From positions 1-26,069 of the forward strand of contig JAQMWT010000502.1 of NCBI GenBank assembly GCA_029834535.1: a stretch of DNA of 26,069 nt, written 5' to 3'. How positions within the stretch are numbered: position 1 is the first letter of the stretch; each line of letters opens with the position of its first letter. Under the pieces are notes generated by a model. It did not search any database. It saw only the letters and a list, made by a program, of their open reading frames with translations, and had not been told where the DNA came from. This DNA comes from Chrysophaeum taylorii. Taxonomy: Eukaryota; Sar; Pelagophyceae; Pelagomonadales; Pelagomonadaceae. Shown in pieces: positions 1 through 8,963 of the stretch. A program made the position numbers and the translations under genes.

Positions 1-94
1 TTCACCTGGTCACTCAGTTCACCTAGTCCCAATCTCAAACCCCAGTAAGTTCACGTGTCCCAGTAAGTTCACTATAGTGCGCGTGTAGACGCCG

Positions 95-642
95 GGAGGG
101 GGCTTATCGGTATTGCGCAGCACGTGTGGGGTAGGGTGGAGTCGTCGGGGATGCCGATCGACAGAGAGCCACGTAGAGCTGGACGTGGCAGAAGACGGGC
201 TTGGGAAAGAGGACGCCGACCTCGCGGGGCGTCTGGCCCTGGCTCTTGTTGATCGTTTGGCGTAGGCGGGCCTTAAGCGATACAGGTTGGAGGAGCCTCG
301 GTGACAACGACACGATCGATCATGTATCTGGTACCGTTGCAGTGGCCGTGCGACGGGTCGAGGTTGCGAAGACTTTAAGCTCGCGATCAAAGTCAGCATG
401 CCGTTGGTTGTCAGGGAGTTGAAAACTCTACTGTAAAGAGCGAGGCGTCGTCTTCCGACCCAGCCTAGTCAGCCGAAAAGAACTCCGACGCCTCGTCTCC
501 GGGAAAAAAAGGCCGCGGTCATGCGCGCGTTGTCAGCATCGACAACATCGTTTCGACGGGGCGTGAGAATGGCGCGCTGAAAGAGCCGCCGCGGGTCGTG
601 GAAATAGTCTGCGAGGTCGCCGTAGACGGCTTGGAGGATCAC
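95..642 (-). pseudogene. Helitron Pif1-like helicase C-terminal fragment, copy 1
   Basis: Read on the minus strand, the piece begins with ILQAVYGDLADYF and continues with a match to the Helitron/Pif1 pattern RAILTPR(N)DDVD (here RAILTPRRNDVVDADN). FNSLTTNG follows, which fits the conserved F.NSL.P.G segment of Helitron helicases. In another frame comes QTINKSQGQTPREVGV and then PVFCHVQLYVALCR, which fits helicase motif VI and the terminal HGQLYVALSR signature. Here H-G is altered to H-V and S-R to C-R. The N-terminal ATPase motifs (Walker A and B) and the Rep nuclease are absent, and the reading frame changes between the two halves. This is a non-functional fragment carried in the satellite unit. 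Confidence 0.8.
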
Positions 643-710
643 TGTCTGGCTCTCGCGCCTACCTGATCCTTACTCTCGCGCCTACCTGATCCTTACCCTA
701 AATCGAGGGA

Positions 711-740
711 CAAACAAACAAACAAACAAACAAACAAACA
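711..740. repeat. CAAA microsatellite of the satellite unit
   Basis: A run of CAAA units directly follows CCTAAATCGAGGGA and precedes CATCTGTCGATTAGTAG. The same slot holds mixed CAAA/CAGA repeats in other units, near 1751-1784, 2636-2655, 24162-24187, 25122-25168 and 26016-26048, and the reverse complement at 10782-10824. LINE sequences begin or end at this slot. Confidence 0.9.
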
Positions 741-776
741 TCTGTCGATTAGTAGTTAGGAAGACAAGTGCAGGCC

Positions 777-905
777 AGTAAGTTCACCTAGTCCCAATCT
801 CTAACCCCAGTAAGTTCACCTAGTCCCAATCTCTAACCCCAGTAAGTTCACCTGGTCCCAGTAAGTTTCATATAAGTTCACCTGGTCAGTAAGTTCACCT
901 AGCTC
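777..905. repeat. GTAAGTTCACCT minisatellite, first full block
   Basis: Tandem variants of AGTAAGTTCACCTRGTCC, with or without the spacer CAATCTCTAACCCC, give unit lengths of about 19 and 32 bp. Similar blocks occur at 1-76, 1020-1116, 1825-1950, 2055-2105, 10390-10500, 10610-10755, 11968-12090, 12205-12320, 24220-24320, 24430-24475 and 25170-25260. They flank the helicase piece on both sides in every unit. Confidence 0.85.
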
Positions 906-1129
906 ACACCAACTCCTTTGAGCTCGTCGCTCTCGCCTCCGCCAATCTAAGCTGCTTTGATCCGCACGCGCCGCCCTTTGAGTGAGTTTACTCTAAAAAC
1001 CCTTTGCTCTAAAACCCCAGTATGTTCACCTGGTCCCAGTTTCACCTGGTCACTCAGTTCACCTAGTCCCAATCTCAAACCCCAGTAAGTTCACCTGGTC
1101 CCAGTAAGTTCACCTAGTGCGCGTGTAGA

Positions 1130-1684
1130 CGCCGGGAGGGGCTTATCGGTATTGCGCAGCACGTGTGGGGTAGGGTGGAGTCGTCGACCCAGATGAGTAT
1201 CGACAGAGAGCCACGTAGAGCTGGACGTGGCAGAAGACGGGCTTGGGAAAGAGGACGCCGACCTCGCGGGGCGTCTGGCCCTGGCTCTTGTTGATCGTTT
1301 GGCGTAGGCGGGCCTTAAGGGATACAGGTTGGAGGAGCCTCGGTGACAACGACACGATCGATCATGTATCTGGTACCGTTGCAGTGGCCGTGCGACGGGT
1401 CGAGGTTGCGAAGACTTTAAGCTCGCGATCAAAGTCAGCATGCCGTTGGTTGTCAGGGAGTTGAAAACTCGACTGTAAAGAGCGAGGCGTCGTCTTCCGA
1501 CCCAACCTAGTCGGCCGAAAAGAACTCCGACGCCTCGTCTCCGGGAAAAAAAGGCCGCGGTCATGCGCGCGTTGTCAGCATCGACAACATCGTTTCGACG
1601 GGGCGTGAGAATGGCGCGCTGAAAGAGCCGCCGCGGGTCGTGGAAATAGTCTGCGAGGTCGCCGTAGACGGCTTGGAGGATCAC
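1130..1684 (-). pseudogene. Helitron Pif1-like helicase C-terminal fragment, copy 2
   Basis: Nearly identical to copy 1 and offset by 1042 bp. The longest open stretch of the family on this strand runs through RAILTPRRNDVVDADN, FNSLTTNG and then a frame that no longer matches the helicase. The motif VI part (QTINKSQGQT, LYVALCR) lies in a second frame at 1143-1355. The frame break is at about the same place as in the other copies, so it was probably present in the ancestral satellite unit rather than arising in each copy. The low-coordinate end differs from copy 1 by a small rearrangement around 1180-1200. Confidence 0.8.
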
Positions 1685-2113
1685 TGTCTGGCTCTCGCGC
1701 CTACCTGATCCTTACTCTCGCGCCTACCTGATCCTTACCCTAAATCGAGGGACAGACAGACTGACAAACAAACAAACAGACAAACATCTGTCGATTAGTA
1801 GTTAGGACTAGACAAGTGCAGGCCAGTAAGTTCGCCAGTAAGTTCACCTAGTCCCAATCTCTAACCCCAGTAAGTTCACCTGGTCCCAGTAAGTTCACCT
1901 GGTCAGTAAGTTCACCTAGTCCAAATCTCCAACCCCAGTAAGTTCGGCGTAAACCCACTCGTGCTCACACCACTCCTTCGAGCTCGTCGCTGTCGCCTCA
2001 GCCAATCTAAGCTGCTTCGATCCGCACACGCCGCTAACCTTTCATTTTACTCTAAAACTCCCAGTAAGCTCACCTGGTCTCAGTAAGTTCACCTGGTCAC
2101 TATATTCACCACA

Positions 2114-2568
2114 CAGAAGACGGGCTTGTGGGCAAGAGGACGCGGACCTCGCGGGGCGTCTGGTCCTGGCTCTTGTTGATCGTTTGGCGTAGGCGGGCCT
2201 TGAGGGATACAGGTTGGAGGAGCCTCGGTGACACGACACGATCGATCATGTATCTGGTACCGTTGCAGTGGCCGTGCGACGGGTCGAGGTTGCGAAGACT
2301 TTAAGCTCGCGATCAAAGTCAGCATGCCGTTGGTTGTCAGGGAGTTGAAAACTCGACTGTAAAGAGCGAGGCGTCGTCTTCCGACCCAACCTAGTCGGCC
2401 GAAAAGAACTCCGACGCCTCGTCTCCGGGAAAAAAAGGCCGCGGTCATGCGCGCGTTGTCAGCATCGACAACATCGTTTCGACGGGGCGTGAGAATGGCG
2501 CGCTGAAAGAGCCGCCGCGGGTCGTGGAAATAGTCTGCGAGGTCGCCGTAGACGGCTTGGAGGATCAC
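2114..2568 (-). pseudogene. Helitron Pif1-like helicase C-terminal fragment, copy 3 (truncated)
   Basis: Same fragment as copies 1 and 2 but cut short after the PVFC part of the motif VI region; minisatellite sequence takes over below 2114. A one-base loss near 2232 (GACACGACACG instead of GACAACGACACG) puts more of this copy into one frame but does not restore the helicase. The copy's upstream microsatellite (2636-2655) is interrupted by the plus-strand LINE. Confidence 0.75.
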
Positions 2569-4523
2569 TGTGTGGCTCTCGCGCCTACCTGATCCTTACT
2601 CTCGCGCCTACCTGATCCTTACCCTAAATCGAGGGACAGACAAACAGACAAACAAGACATGATGTGAGCTCAGTGTGCACGTCGACACGGGTTGTCATAG
2701 CTGACGCAAGTCCCGCCACCATGGCTTCGGGCAGTCGGGGACTGGCTTTCTCGTGCTTCCGGCGTCTCCTGCTCCTTTCCACCATCTTCACCATTTTTCT
2801 CATTGTCAGCTCGCCATCAGCCCCCGCGAGTCATCCATTCCATGTTTGGCCTTCGCTCTCGGTCCAGGTCTCCTGCGGCGTCAAGCGGCTCGATGTCTTC
2901 CCCACCGACGTCGATTACTTTTGGTCCCAGCGTCTCATGTTCCCCATAGGCTTTACTGTGCTTACGTTAGTGCGGCTCTTGACTCTCCTCCTGGTTAAGC
3001 GTTGTATGGTCACTATCTCGCAAGCTGCTGCTGCCGGCTCATCTGTAGCCACCGCCTGCAACACATTGCCTTGCGCACCCTTCAAGGCCGCTTGCATTGG
3101 ACCTCTTACCGCCCTCTGCAACTTGGTCAGCACGCTCGTGCGGATCTCACACGCACGTGCTCGTCACCGCCTCGCCCACCGCAATCATCGTTGCCACCGC
3201 CATTGCTGCTACTCGCGGGCGGCCCAGCTGCGTCTCATGCGCGGCTTCTGGTCGCTCCGCCGTGCGGTTCAGCGTGATCCTTTGCATCGATCCGCCCGGT
3301 GCCCTGCCGTCTATGGTTGCCTTATTCTCACGCATGCCGAGGCACGCAGAGTCTACGGTCATGTCCCGCGGCCTTTCGCCACCTTCTTCAAACGCGTCGC
3401 TTTTGTTTCGCGCCATGCCACTTCCGTGGCCCTTGGCCTTGCTCTTGACGCGTTTCTCCCTTACGAGCAACATCGCGATCCCCGTGGAGCTGCCTCGGAG
3501 TCCGCCCCTCGTGCGGCGTCACCTGCAACCTCGGAGCCACCCCCAGCCACACCCGCTCGTCGGCCTCGCCATCGACGCCGACAGGAGTCCGCCCCCGTGT
3601 GGAATCACCGGCACCCTCGGTTGCGCCCCCAGCCACGCCTGCTCCTCATCCTCCCCCCCGGCACCAACAGGAGTCCTCCCCTCGTGCGGAGTCTCCTGCA
3701 ACCTCGGATACGTCCTCAGGTCCGCATGCTCCGCGTCCTCGTCGTCAGCGCCGACAGGAGCTCACCACTCCACCGTCCACGGACATGGGGCCGGATTCCC
3801 CTCCTCCCGCACCCAGACCAGACCGACACCACTCCCGTCGCCGCAGGTCTTCCCCCACGCCCACTGACACCACACCTCCTGGGCCTGTGGCTATGGACCT
3901 GGAGTCATCGGAGGCAGGGTCCGCTACTTCCCCCCCTCGCCGTCGGGAACCCACCAATGCGACTCCCCCTCCGCCCGCTGCGACACCGGCACCGCGCCGC
4001 CATGGCCCCCGCCGCCGCGCGCCACCATCCGGGTCTGTTGCTACGGACATCGCGCCTCCACCGAACGCGGGGATCGCCAATACCACCGCGCCCCTCCCAA
4101 TACCCACCACGGCGCCAGCCACCCACCCTCCCGGCCCCTCTGCCGAAAACTCTCCTGCATCGCGTCGCCGCCGCCCACACCGCCAGCGGTCCTCCGCCAC
4201 AGTTCATGACCCCGTACCACTCGAGCCTGCGCCTATGGACCTCGAACCGTCCTTCATGTACACCCACATTGCCGCCGAGAACCTCCCCTCGTCTGGCACA
4301 CACCCTCTTCCCACCGGCACGGACATGGACCTTGAGGTCGACCATCCTTCGCCACCGGTTCCCGCGCACACCGCTGCCCCTGACATCTCTCCGCCATCTC
4401 CCGCACCCACGCCAACGCCTTCGCCCTCTGTCGAGGCTCCTGGCTCGTCGCACGCCCCCCTACCGCGTCTCCACGCCTTGCCTACCGATCGTGCTCGAGC
4501 CTGCACCCATCCCACTTTGCCAG

Positions 4524-5305
4524 TGGTCGCCCGCGCTGCACGCACCCAACATCTACACGCCCAGGCGCGTGCAGCCCGGCTGAGCCTCGTCGCAGCTCGG
4601 CGCCACGATCCTGGTGAGTCTCGCCACCACGCTGCGACTCGTCTCCAGCGCCGCTTTCGCGCACGGACTCAACCCCAGGGAGCTCTCGCTACCGACAGCC
4701 CTCCATCGTCTGCTGCGGCCACACCGGCTCACTCGCCGCCCGCCTCCGCGACCCAGAGCTCGTCAACTCCCCCTCCGCCACCACAACCGGCTCAGCCTCC
4801 GACCCCTGCCCCGCACTCTACTTTCTCGTCCACCGCTCGTGCTGCCCGAAGTGCTCAGCATACTCTTGCACGTGCTGCCCGACAGAACCTCGTTGCGACC
4901 CTGCGCCGCGCTCCTGGTCAGCCACGTCACACCGCCGCGCTCCGTCTTCAGCGCTTTGTTCGCGCTCGGCAGCACCTCCGTGCCCGTCGCTCACCTGCTA
5001 CGCCCACACAGTCCGTCACACCCACTGCCACCAATACTTCCCCGGCGTCTGCCACACCCACGCCAAATTCCTCGCCACCCTCGGGCCCGTCACCTACCCC
5101 TCAGCCGCCGCTATCTGCCTCGCCTTCACGCGCATGCACCAACTCTGCACATCCGGATGTCGCCCGTGTTATACGCACCCGCGCTCAACACGCTCAAGCA
5201 CGTGCTGCCCGGCAGAACCGCGTCGCGGCCGTGCGCCAGACTCCTGGCCCGCCACTCCACTACGCAGCGGCCCTTCTTCAGCACCAATTTCGAGCCTGGG
5301 AGCGA
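4524..5305 (+). repeat. Three internal protein repeats with IQ-like motifs
   Basis: Three segments starting near 4524, 4829 and 5156 encode a similar pattern: ARAAR..H..ARAARLSLVA, a short linker with PG, then AATRLQRRFRAR, AALRLQRFVRAR or AAALLQHQFRAW. The last part has the spacing of an IQ motif (LQxxFRAR). The repeats are separated by Pro/Ser/Thr-rich linkers of variable length, so they arose by internal duplication within the LINE ORF. Confidence 0.65.
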
Positions 5306-5392
5306 TTACGTGCTCGTCGATCCCTGGCAATAATCCGCCGCTTCCTGCGCCACATGGCCGGCCGCTATGTCAGCTACCTCCGGGACCGCGCT

Positions 5393-5563
5393 TGTCCTAT
5401 ATGCTCCAGCCCTTGCTTTACCCGTTGCCAAGTCCGCTGCTGTCGCGTGGTCCTGCACCACGCCTGCGTTGGTCAGTGGGCGCTAAGCAACCTCGCCGGC
5501 GACCAAGGCGACCCTGACGTGGCGCCCACCAACCGCGCGCGCCTTCCGCCGTGCCCCAACTGC
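5393..5563 (+). other. RING-like zinc finger in the LINE ORF
   Basis: The pattern is CPIC, then a Cys-rich stretch, then CRVVLHHACVGQW, then about 26 residues, then CPNC. This follows the order of a RING-H2 finger (C-x2-C ... C ... H-x2-C-x2-W ... C-x2-C). The position that is normally His or Cys two residues after the third-site Cys is Val, so one ligand may come from the neighbouring Cys residues. Zinc binding is likely. Ubiquitin ligase activity is only a possibility from fold family and cannot be read from the sequence. Confidence 0.6.
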
Positions 5564-6857
5564 CGCAGTCCTATACGCATGGTCCGCCCTCATCAACGCT
5601 GGGTGTCTGTGCACTCTCTCCCCCAGGTCCGCGCTGCCGCACCCCATCGCATTTTCCCACTTGCTGCAGCCCTTGCCGCCACTACCGCCCGATATCGCAT
5701 TCGAGCGCGTATGCGCGACGCCGCCCTTGCCGCTCGAGCCGCTGCTGCTGCGGAACGCCATCTCGCCGCTATGCACGCTGCTACTGCCGCTGCTGCGGCA
5801 CTCCAACTCGACGCGGGACGGGCCGCCGCCGCTGCTGCCAGCGCCGACGCTTACCTCGCCCATCGCGCTGCCGCCCACGCTGCTCAAGCTGCCCGTGCCG
5901 CCCGCCTCTCCCACATTGGCTCCCGCACGCGATCCACTGGCACCCGCAACACCCCTACCACCCCTCCCGCTGGCAACCGCCGCACCACTGCGTCTGGCAA
6001 CCGCACTGCGAATGCAACAGACAACCGCAACACCCCTGCCGCTGGCACCCGGACCACCCCCACTACTAGCACCCCCTCCACCCCCGCCGCTGCCGCCGGC
6101 AACCGCCGCGCCCCTGCCCCTGCCACCAGCCACCGCAACACCCCTGTCACGGCTGCAGCCTCCACGAGCGCGTCTCCTGGCATTTCTCCCATTGGGCCAC
6201 GGTCACATTCGGCGCCACCGTCTGTTGCCCCCGCCCACCCTACGTCTCCGGGCCGGCCCCCTCCCTCCCGACACGCCGTCCACGTGACTGAGCGATTTGC
6301 TCTCTGCGATCGACGAGGTTTCCATCAAAAACCTCATTATATCGCCGTGCTTGTGCATTCGCACCATTCCCGCCCAATTCCGCGAGGCATGGGCGTGCGC
6401 AATGGCCGAGGTGTGTTCATGGTTTGAAGACGCCACTTCCGATAACGCTCGTGACCGTGCCCTCCTTTGGTACATGAGCCTTCACAGCCCACTTCTTCGG
6501 CGAGCACCACGAGGCGGCGCCCGTCGGCCCGACGTGCTCACTGACCGCTTTGCAGCCTTCGCCGCCGGGCGTTACGACCTCCTCATTGACGGCTACCTCC
6601 ACGACGTGACTCGCGTGCGCTCCCATGTACGCTCACGGGCGGCCCCCGACGATGACGCGGACGCACTTCGTGCATTGCGACTCGCTGAATCTGGCGACCT
6701 CTCTCGGGCGTGCCGTATTCTCACCAGCCTGGGCATCGCCGACCCATGCCACCCAGACGTCATGCGCCAACTCGTGTCCAAACATCCTGCTCGCAAGGAG
6801 GACCTTCACACTACAAGGCTCGCCGCAGATAGCAAGAAGAAAACATTTTATAAATAG

Positions 6858-7011
6858 CTTTGCTTTTGGCTCATACATTTAGCAAAGAACAGAAAGTAGG
6901 CCGGAGGTGAAGCGTTTTGAAATAAATCGGCTTCACAAAACGCAGATTTTGTCGGCCCGTTTCGAGCATACATGCTGCTTAGAACAGAAAGTAGAGGTCC
7001 GTTAATGTCTA
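6858..7011. other. AT-rich spacer between opposed LINE halves
   Basis: About 150 bp with much lower GC than its surroundings. It holds a 14-bp direct repeat AGAACAGAAAGTAG at 6886-6899 and 6981-6994, and two interleaved inverted repeats: TGAAGC/GCTTCA (6908-6913, 6930-6935) and GCGTTTTG/CAAAACGC (6912-6919, 6936-6943). AATAAA is present at 6921-6926. I see no gene. It could be a 3' UTR, genomic flank, or a remnant of another element. Confidence 0.5.
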
Positions 7012-8797
7012 GTCTTTAAATGTCGACTGCTAAGAGGGGGGGGGTGTGTGTGGGGAGCATGAAGGATGTGGGTGGGTTTGTGGGGTATGAGGGATGTGCC
7101 TGACGGGCGGAGATAAGTACGCGGGACCTAGTCGGGGTCATCGCCGAGGCGTGGGGCAGGCGAAGAGAGGACGGGCCCCGCCCGTAGGTCGTACGCATGC
7201 TGCCGCCGGACGTATGTGCGACGAAGGGTGACGTCCTGCTGGGATCGGGCGGCCTGGGCGGGGTTCCCCGAGGCGGCGACATGGGTGAGGGCGGTGAGGG
7301 CACAGCGAGCCCGGCCTAATGCGTTGGCGATCCCCCACTCACGGTAGATGCGGCGAGTTTGGGCCGCCTTTGCCTCTGTGAAGTTGGCGCAGCCGCTTGT
7401 CACCCAGGTTCGCGCAGCGATGCGCTCTGCGCATGTTTGGGCGAGAGCGTGGCACGCCGCGCTGGCCTCACCGAAGGCACCAAAGACGAGGCCGGCGACG
7501 GTGCCGTAGCTACGTAGCCGCTGTTCGACAGGGCCCAAGAAGCCAGGCGGTGGTGCTGTACCCGGCTGGGGGATGATGGCGTCGATGCCGCGGGCGTGAG
7601 CGAGGTATTCGGAGTGGACTTGCGCTGCGCGCCGATCGACAGGCGACGGGTGGGAGGGATGGAGGGCGTGGGCGGTGTACAACGAACCCCAAGCGAGGGT
7701 TTTGATGTCGTAGAGTTGCTCCTTGTTGTCGAGCGTGGTGAGGATGTCTGAGACGACTTGACGTCGGGCGAGATTGCCTCGGTACCGGCCGTAGAGGCGC
7801 GTGCGAATGGTAGGGGCGACGACGTCAGCAAAGATGCCGAAAACCTCGGACAGGGCTGGGATGCCGGCCTCTTTGACGCTGCCGTGGACGCAGTCGAGCT
7901 GGCCGTCATGCCAGGTGGTCCGCGCTCCTCCGCGGTTGACAAGGTTGGCCTGCGTGAGAAGCACCTTGCCGTGAGCGTCGAGAACGACGTCAGTGCCCAG
8001 AATGCGAGTGCCCACGAGGCCCAAACAAGCTGGAGAGGGGTAGCCAAAGTACTGGGCACACATCTCAGCCCAGCAGCGGTTGGGGATTTGAAGGCCAGAG
8101 CTGGGCCACGAGCTGATGAACGTGGTCGAGAAGCGATCCCATGAGGACGCCGCTACTCGAAGTGCTTCGGTGATGGGAAGGGTGGCCGCAAGGCGCTGGA
8201 GTGCAGTGGCCCGAGCTGTCTCGCGCTGGGAGGTTAGAGCACGCTGGAGTTGGGGTATGAGCACGGGTGTCGAGATGGTGGGGTCGACGAGGACGCCCAT
8301 GGAGACGAATTCGTGGGAGAGAGGACCGTCGACGAGATGAACGTTGGCGGGGTCGCCGGAACCAGCGCCGCCGTGGGAAGCCAGCGTGGTACGGAGATCA
8401 GCCCGAAGTCCGTCCCACGCAGTCTCGAGTGCCCGCCCCAGGCGGCAACCGGATGCGAGGAGGTGGTGCCAACGGTGCAACTCGTTACCTGTGCGAAAAG
8501 AAGTGGCACCCAGGACCGAGGCGAGGCGGGGGAGGTAGCCAGGGACCTCCAAGGCACCCGTAGGATCGCGAAGGTCGACGAGGTGTGGGAGGGCCTGGGC
8601 CGCCGTGCCAACAAAGGCGGCGGGGCTGAGGTCGGCGCAGGAGCGAATGCCGCCACCCCCACTTCGAGCAGGAAGACGGAGGCGTTGGAGGACGATGCCG
8701 TTGGAGTCAAAAACCTGACGCGGATCTGCGCCAAGTGCTGTGGCGACGAAGCTGAGGGCGGCAACGTCGAAGCGGCGGAGCGCGCTCAAGGTATTGT
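7012..8797 (-). mobile_element. LINE 3' end, 5'-truncated, longer copy
   Basis: The 3' end lies at about 7012-7017, defined by where its similarity to the second copy at 10822-11333 stops. The 5' side is truncated at about 8797, where LINE coding sequence meets GGACAAT. On the minus strand the flank before it reads GAGGGACAAACGAGGGACAA, which resembles the microsatellite-adjacent motif of the Helitron satellite. There is no poly(A) tail; the 3' end has a G-run on the plus strand (7027-7035) and the terminal sequence GCAGTCGACATTTAAAGAC on the minus strand. Confidence 0.7.
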
Positions 8798-8798
8798 C
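7128..8798 (-). pseudogene. LINE reverse transcriptase ORF, C-terminal region only
   Basis: An open frame of about 557 codons ends at a stop at 7128. It contains the post-palm/thumb signature LRLPARSGGGGIRSCADL followed by AAFVGTAAQALP, which fits the LPxRxGGxGLRS pattern found downstream of the RT palm in many protist LINE proteins. It also has a C-terminal GLVFGAFGEASAACHAL block of the kind that closes such ORFs. No catalytic aspartates, no endonuclease and no RNase H are seen. The frame remains open through its whole length and into the adjoining palindrome, whose translation adds about 22 foreign residues including an in-frame ATG. Recent insertion is likely because there is no internal stop. 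It is not able to code a functional RT. Confidence 0.65.
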
Positions 8799-8815
8799 CC
8801 TCGTTTGTCCCTCTC

Positions 8816-8963
8816 CACAGGGGTATATATAGCCCCGGGCACTCACACACACCAGGACCGGCATTCCTACCCTCCCTTTTGGTTATGGGCCCTTAACCAA
8901 AAGGGAGGGTAGGAATGCCGGTCCTGGTGTGCGCGAGTGCCCGGGGCTATATATACCCCTGTG
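8816..8963. repeat. 148-bp near-perfect palindrome
   Basis: Two 74-bp arms meet at GGGCCC (8887-8892) with no spacer. Pairing position p with 17779-p, I find three mismatched pairs (around 8886/8893 and two in the CACACA/GTGCGC part). The arms contain the TATATATA block and the GGGAGGGTAGGAATGCC block of the 378-bp tandem repeat. The left arm is thus an inverted partial copy of the repeat unit that follows on the right. Confidence 0.9.

Larger units (their letters stand above)
1..2655 (-). repeat. Helitron-derived tandem satellite, left array
   Basis: Three head-to-tail units are visible. The anchor CAGAAGACGGG occurs at 189, 1231 and 2114, giving periods of 1042 and 883 bp; the third unit has lost about 110 bp at its low-coordinate end. 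Each unit, read on the minus strand, holds a microsatellite, a conserved lead-in (CCTAAATCGAGGGAC and a duplicated 24-bp block in plus-strand terms), about 550 bp of decayed Helitron helicase, a minisatellite of GTAAGTTCACCT units, and a short unique block near 905-1010 and 1950-2055. The window starts inside a unit, so the array extends to the left. Similarity between units is high over the helicase part and lower in the minisatellite. Confidence 0.9.
2656..6857 (+). mobile_element. LINE (non-LTR retrotransposon), 5' half only
   Basis: Unique sequence begins right after the CAGA/CAAA repeat of the third satellite unit, with no other flank. It carries one very long coding stretch that ends in a region typical of the segment just before the RT domain in protist LINE ORFs (AWACAMAEV, GDLSRACRILTSLGIADP, then VSKHPAR). 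No palm motif (F/Y-x-D-D) follows; the similarity stops near 6830 and AT-rich sequence takes over. The element is therefore broken before the catalytic core. The assignment as a LINE rests on the family-like C-terminal segment and on the LINE 3' end found next to it; a database search is needed for the clade. Confidence 0.65.
2721..6857 (+). pseudogene. LINE ORF, N-terminal part: Pro-rich, IQ-like repeats, RING-like finger, pre-RT region
   Basis: I place the start at the ATG at 2721 because of its strong Kozak context (GCCACCATGG); the open frame extends upstream to 2664 without an ATG. A hydrophobic stretch (RLLLLSTIFTIFLIV) lies near the start. Coding runs in one frame to about 3592, then in a second frame to about 6285, then in the first frame again to a stop at 6857. 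Domains in order: hydrophobic and Arg/His-rich region (2721-3500); Pro/Ser/Thr-rich low-complexity region (3500-4500); three repeats each ending in an IQ-like motif (4524-5305); RING-like finger (5393-5563); Ala-rich coiled region (5640-5910); Thr/Asn/Pro-rich linker (5910-6280); pre-RT segment (6288-6830). The two frame breaks, plus the missing RT, make it non-functional as it stands. The function of the N-terminal part is unknown; nucleic-acid or protein binding is inference. Confidence 0.6.

Noticed and set aside
694..705. CCCTAAA resembling a plant-type telomere repeat
   Set aside because: It occurs once per satellite unit and is not tandem; it is part of the conserved satellite lead-in.
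777..905. Regular short repeats with spacers, CRISPR-like at first sight
   Set aside because: The repeats are contiguous or have the same spacer sequence, vary in length, and lie in a eukaryotic satellite; there are no unique spacers and no cas genes.
2736..2800. Signal peptide at the start of the LINE ORF, suggesting a secreted host protein
   Set aside because: The hydrophobic stretch is real, but the same ORF continues into LINE-type sequence, so I did not call a secreted gene; it could still be a membrane anchor.
3147..4545. Long minus-strand open frames opposite the Pro-rich LINE region
   Set aside because: They are low-complexity shadows (Gly/Arg-rich) of the GC-rich plus-strand coding sequence and carry no domain.
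5483..6133. Gly/Ser-rich minus-strand open frame
   Set aside because: Shadow of the Ala- and Thr/Pro-rich LINE ORF, with no recognisable feature.
2656..8797. Twin-priming inversion of a single LINE
   Set aside because: Twin priming would place the inverted 5' part on the 5' side of the 3' part; here it is on the 3' side, and each piece has its own satellite-like 5' flank.
8798..8864. Natural start codon for the minus-strand RT-like ORF at 8864
   Set aside because: The first 22 codons are translated palindrome and satellite-like flank; the LINE part is 5'-truncated, so this ATG is accidental.
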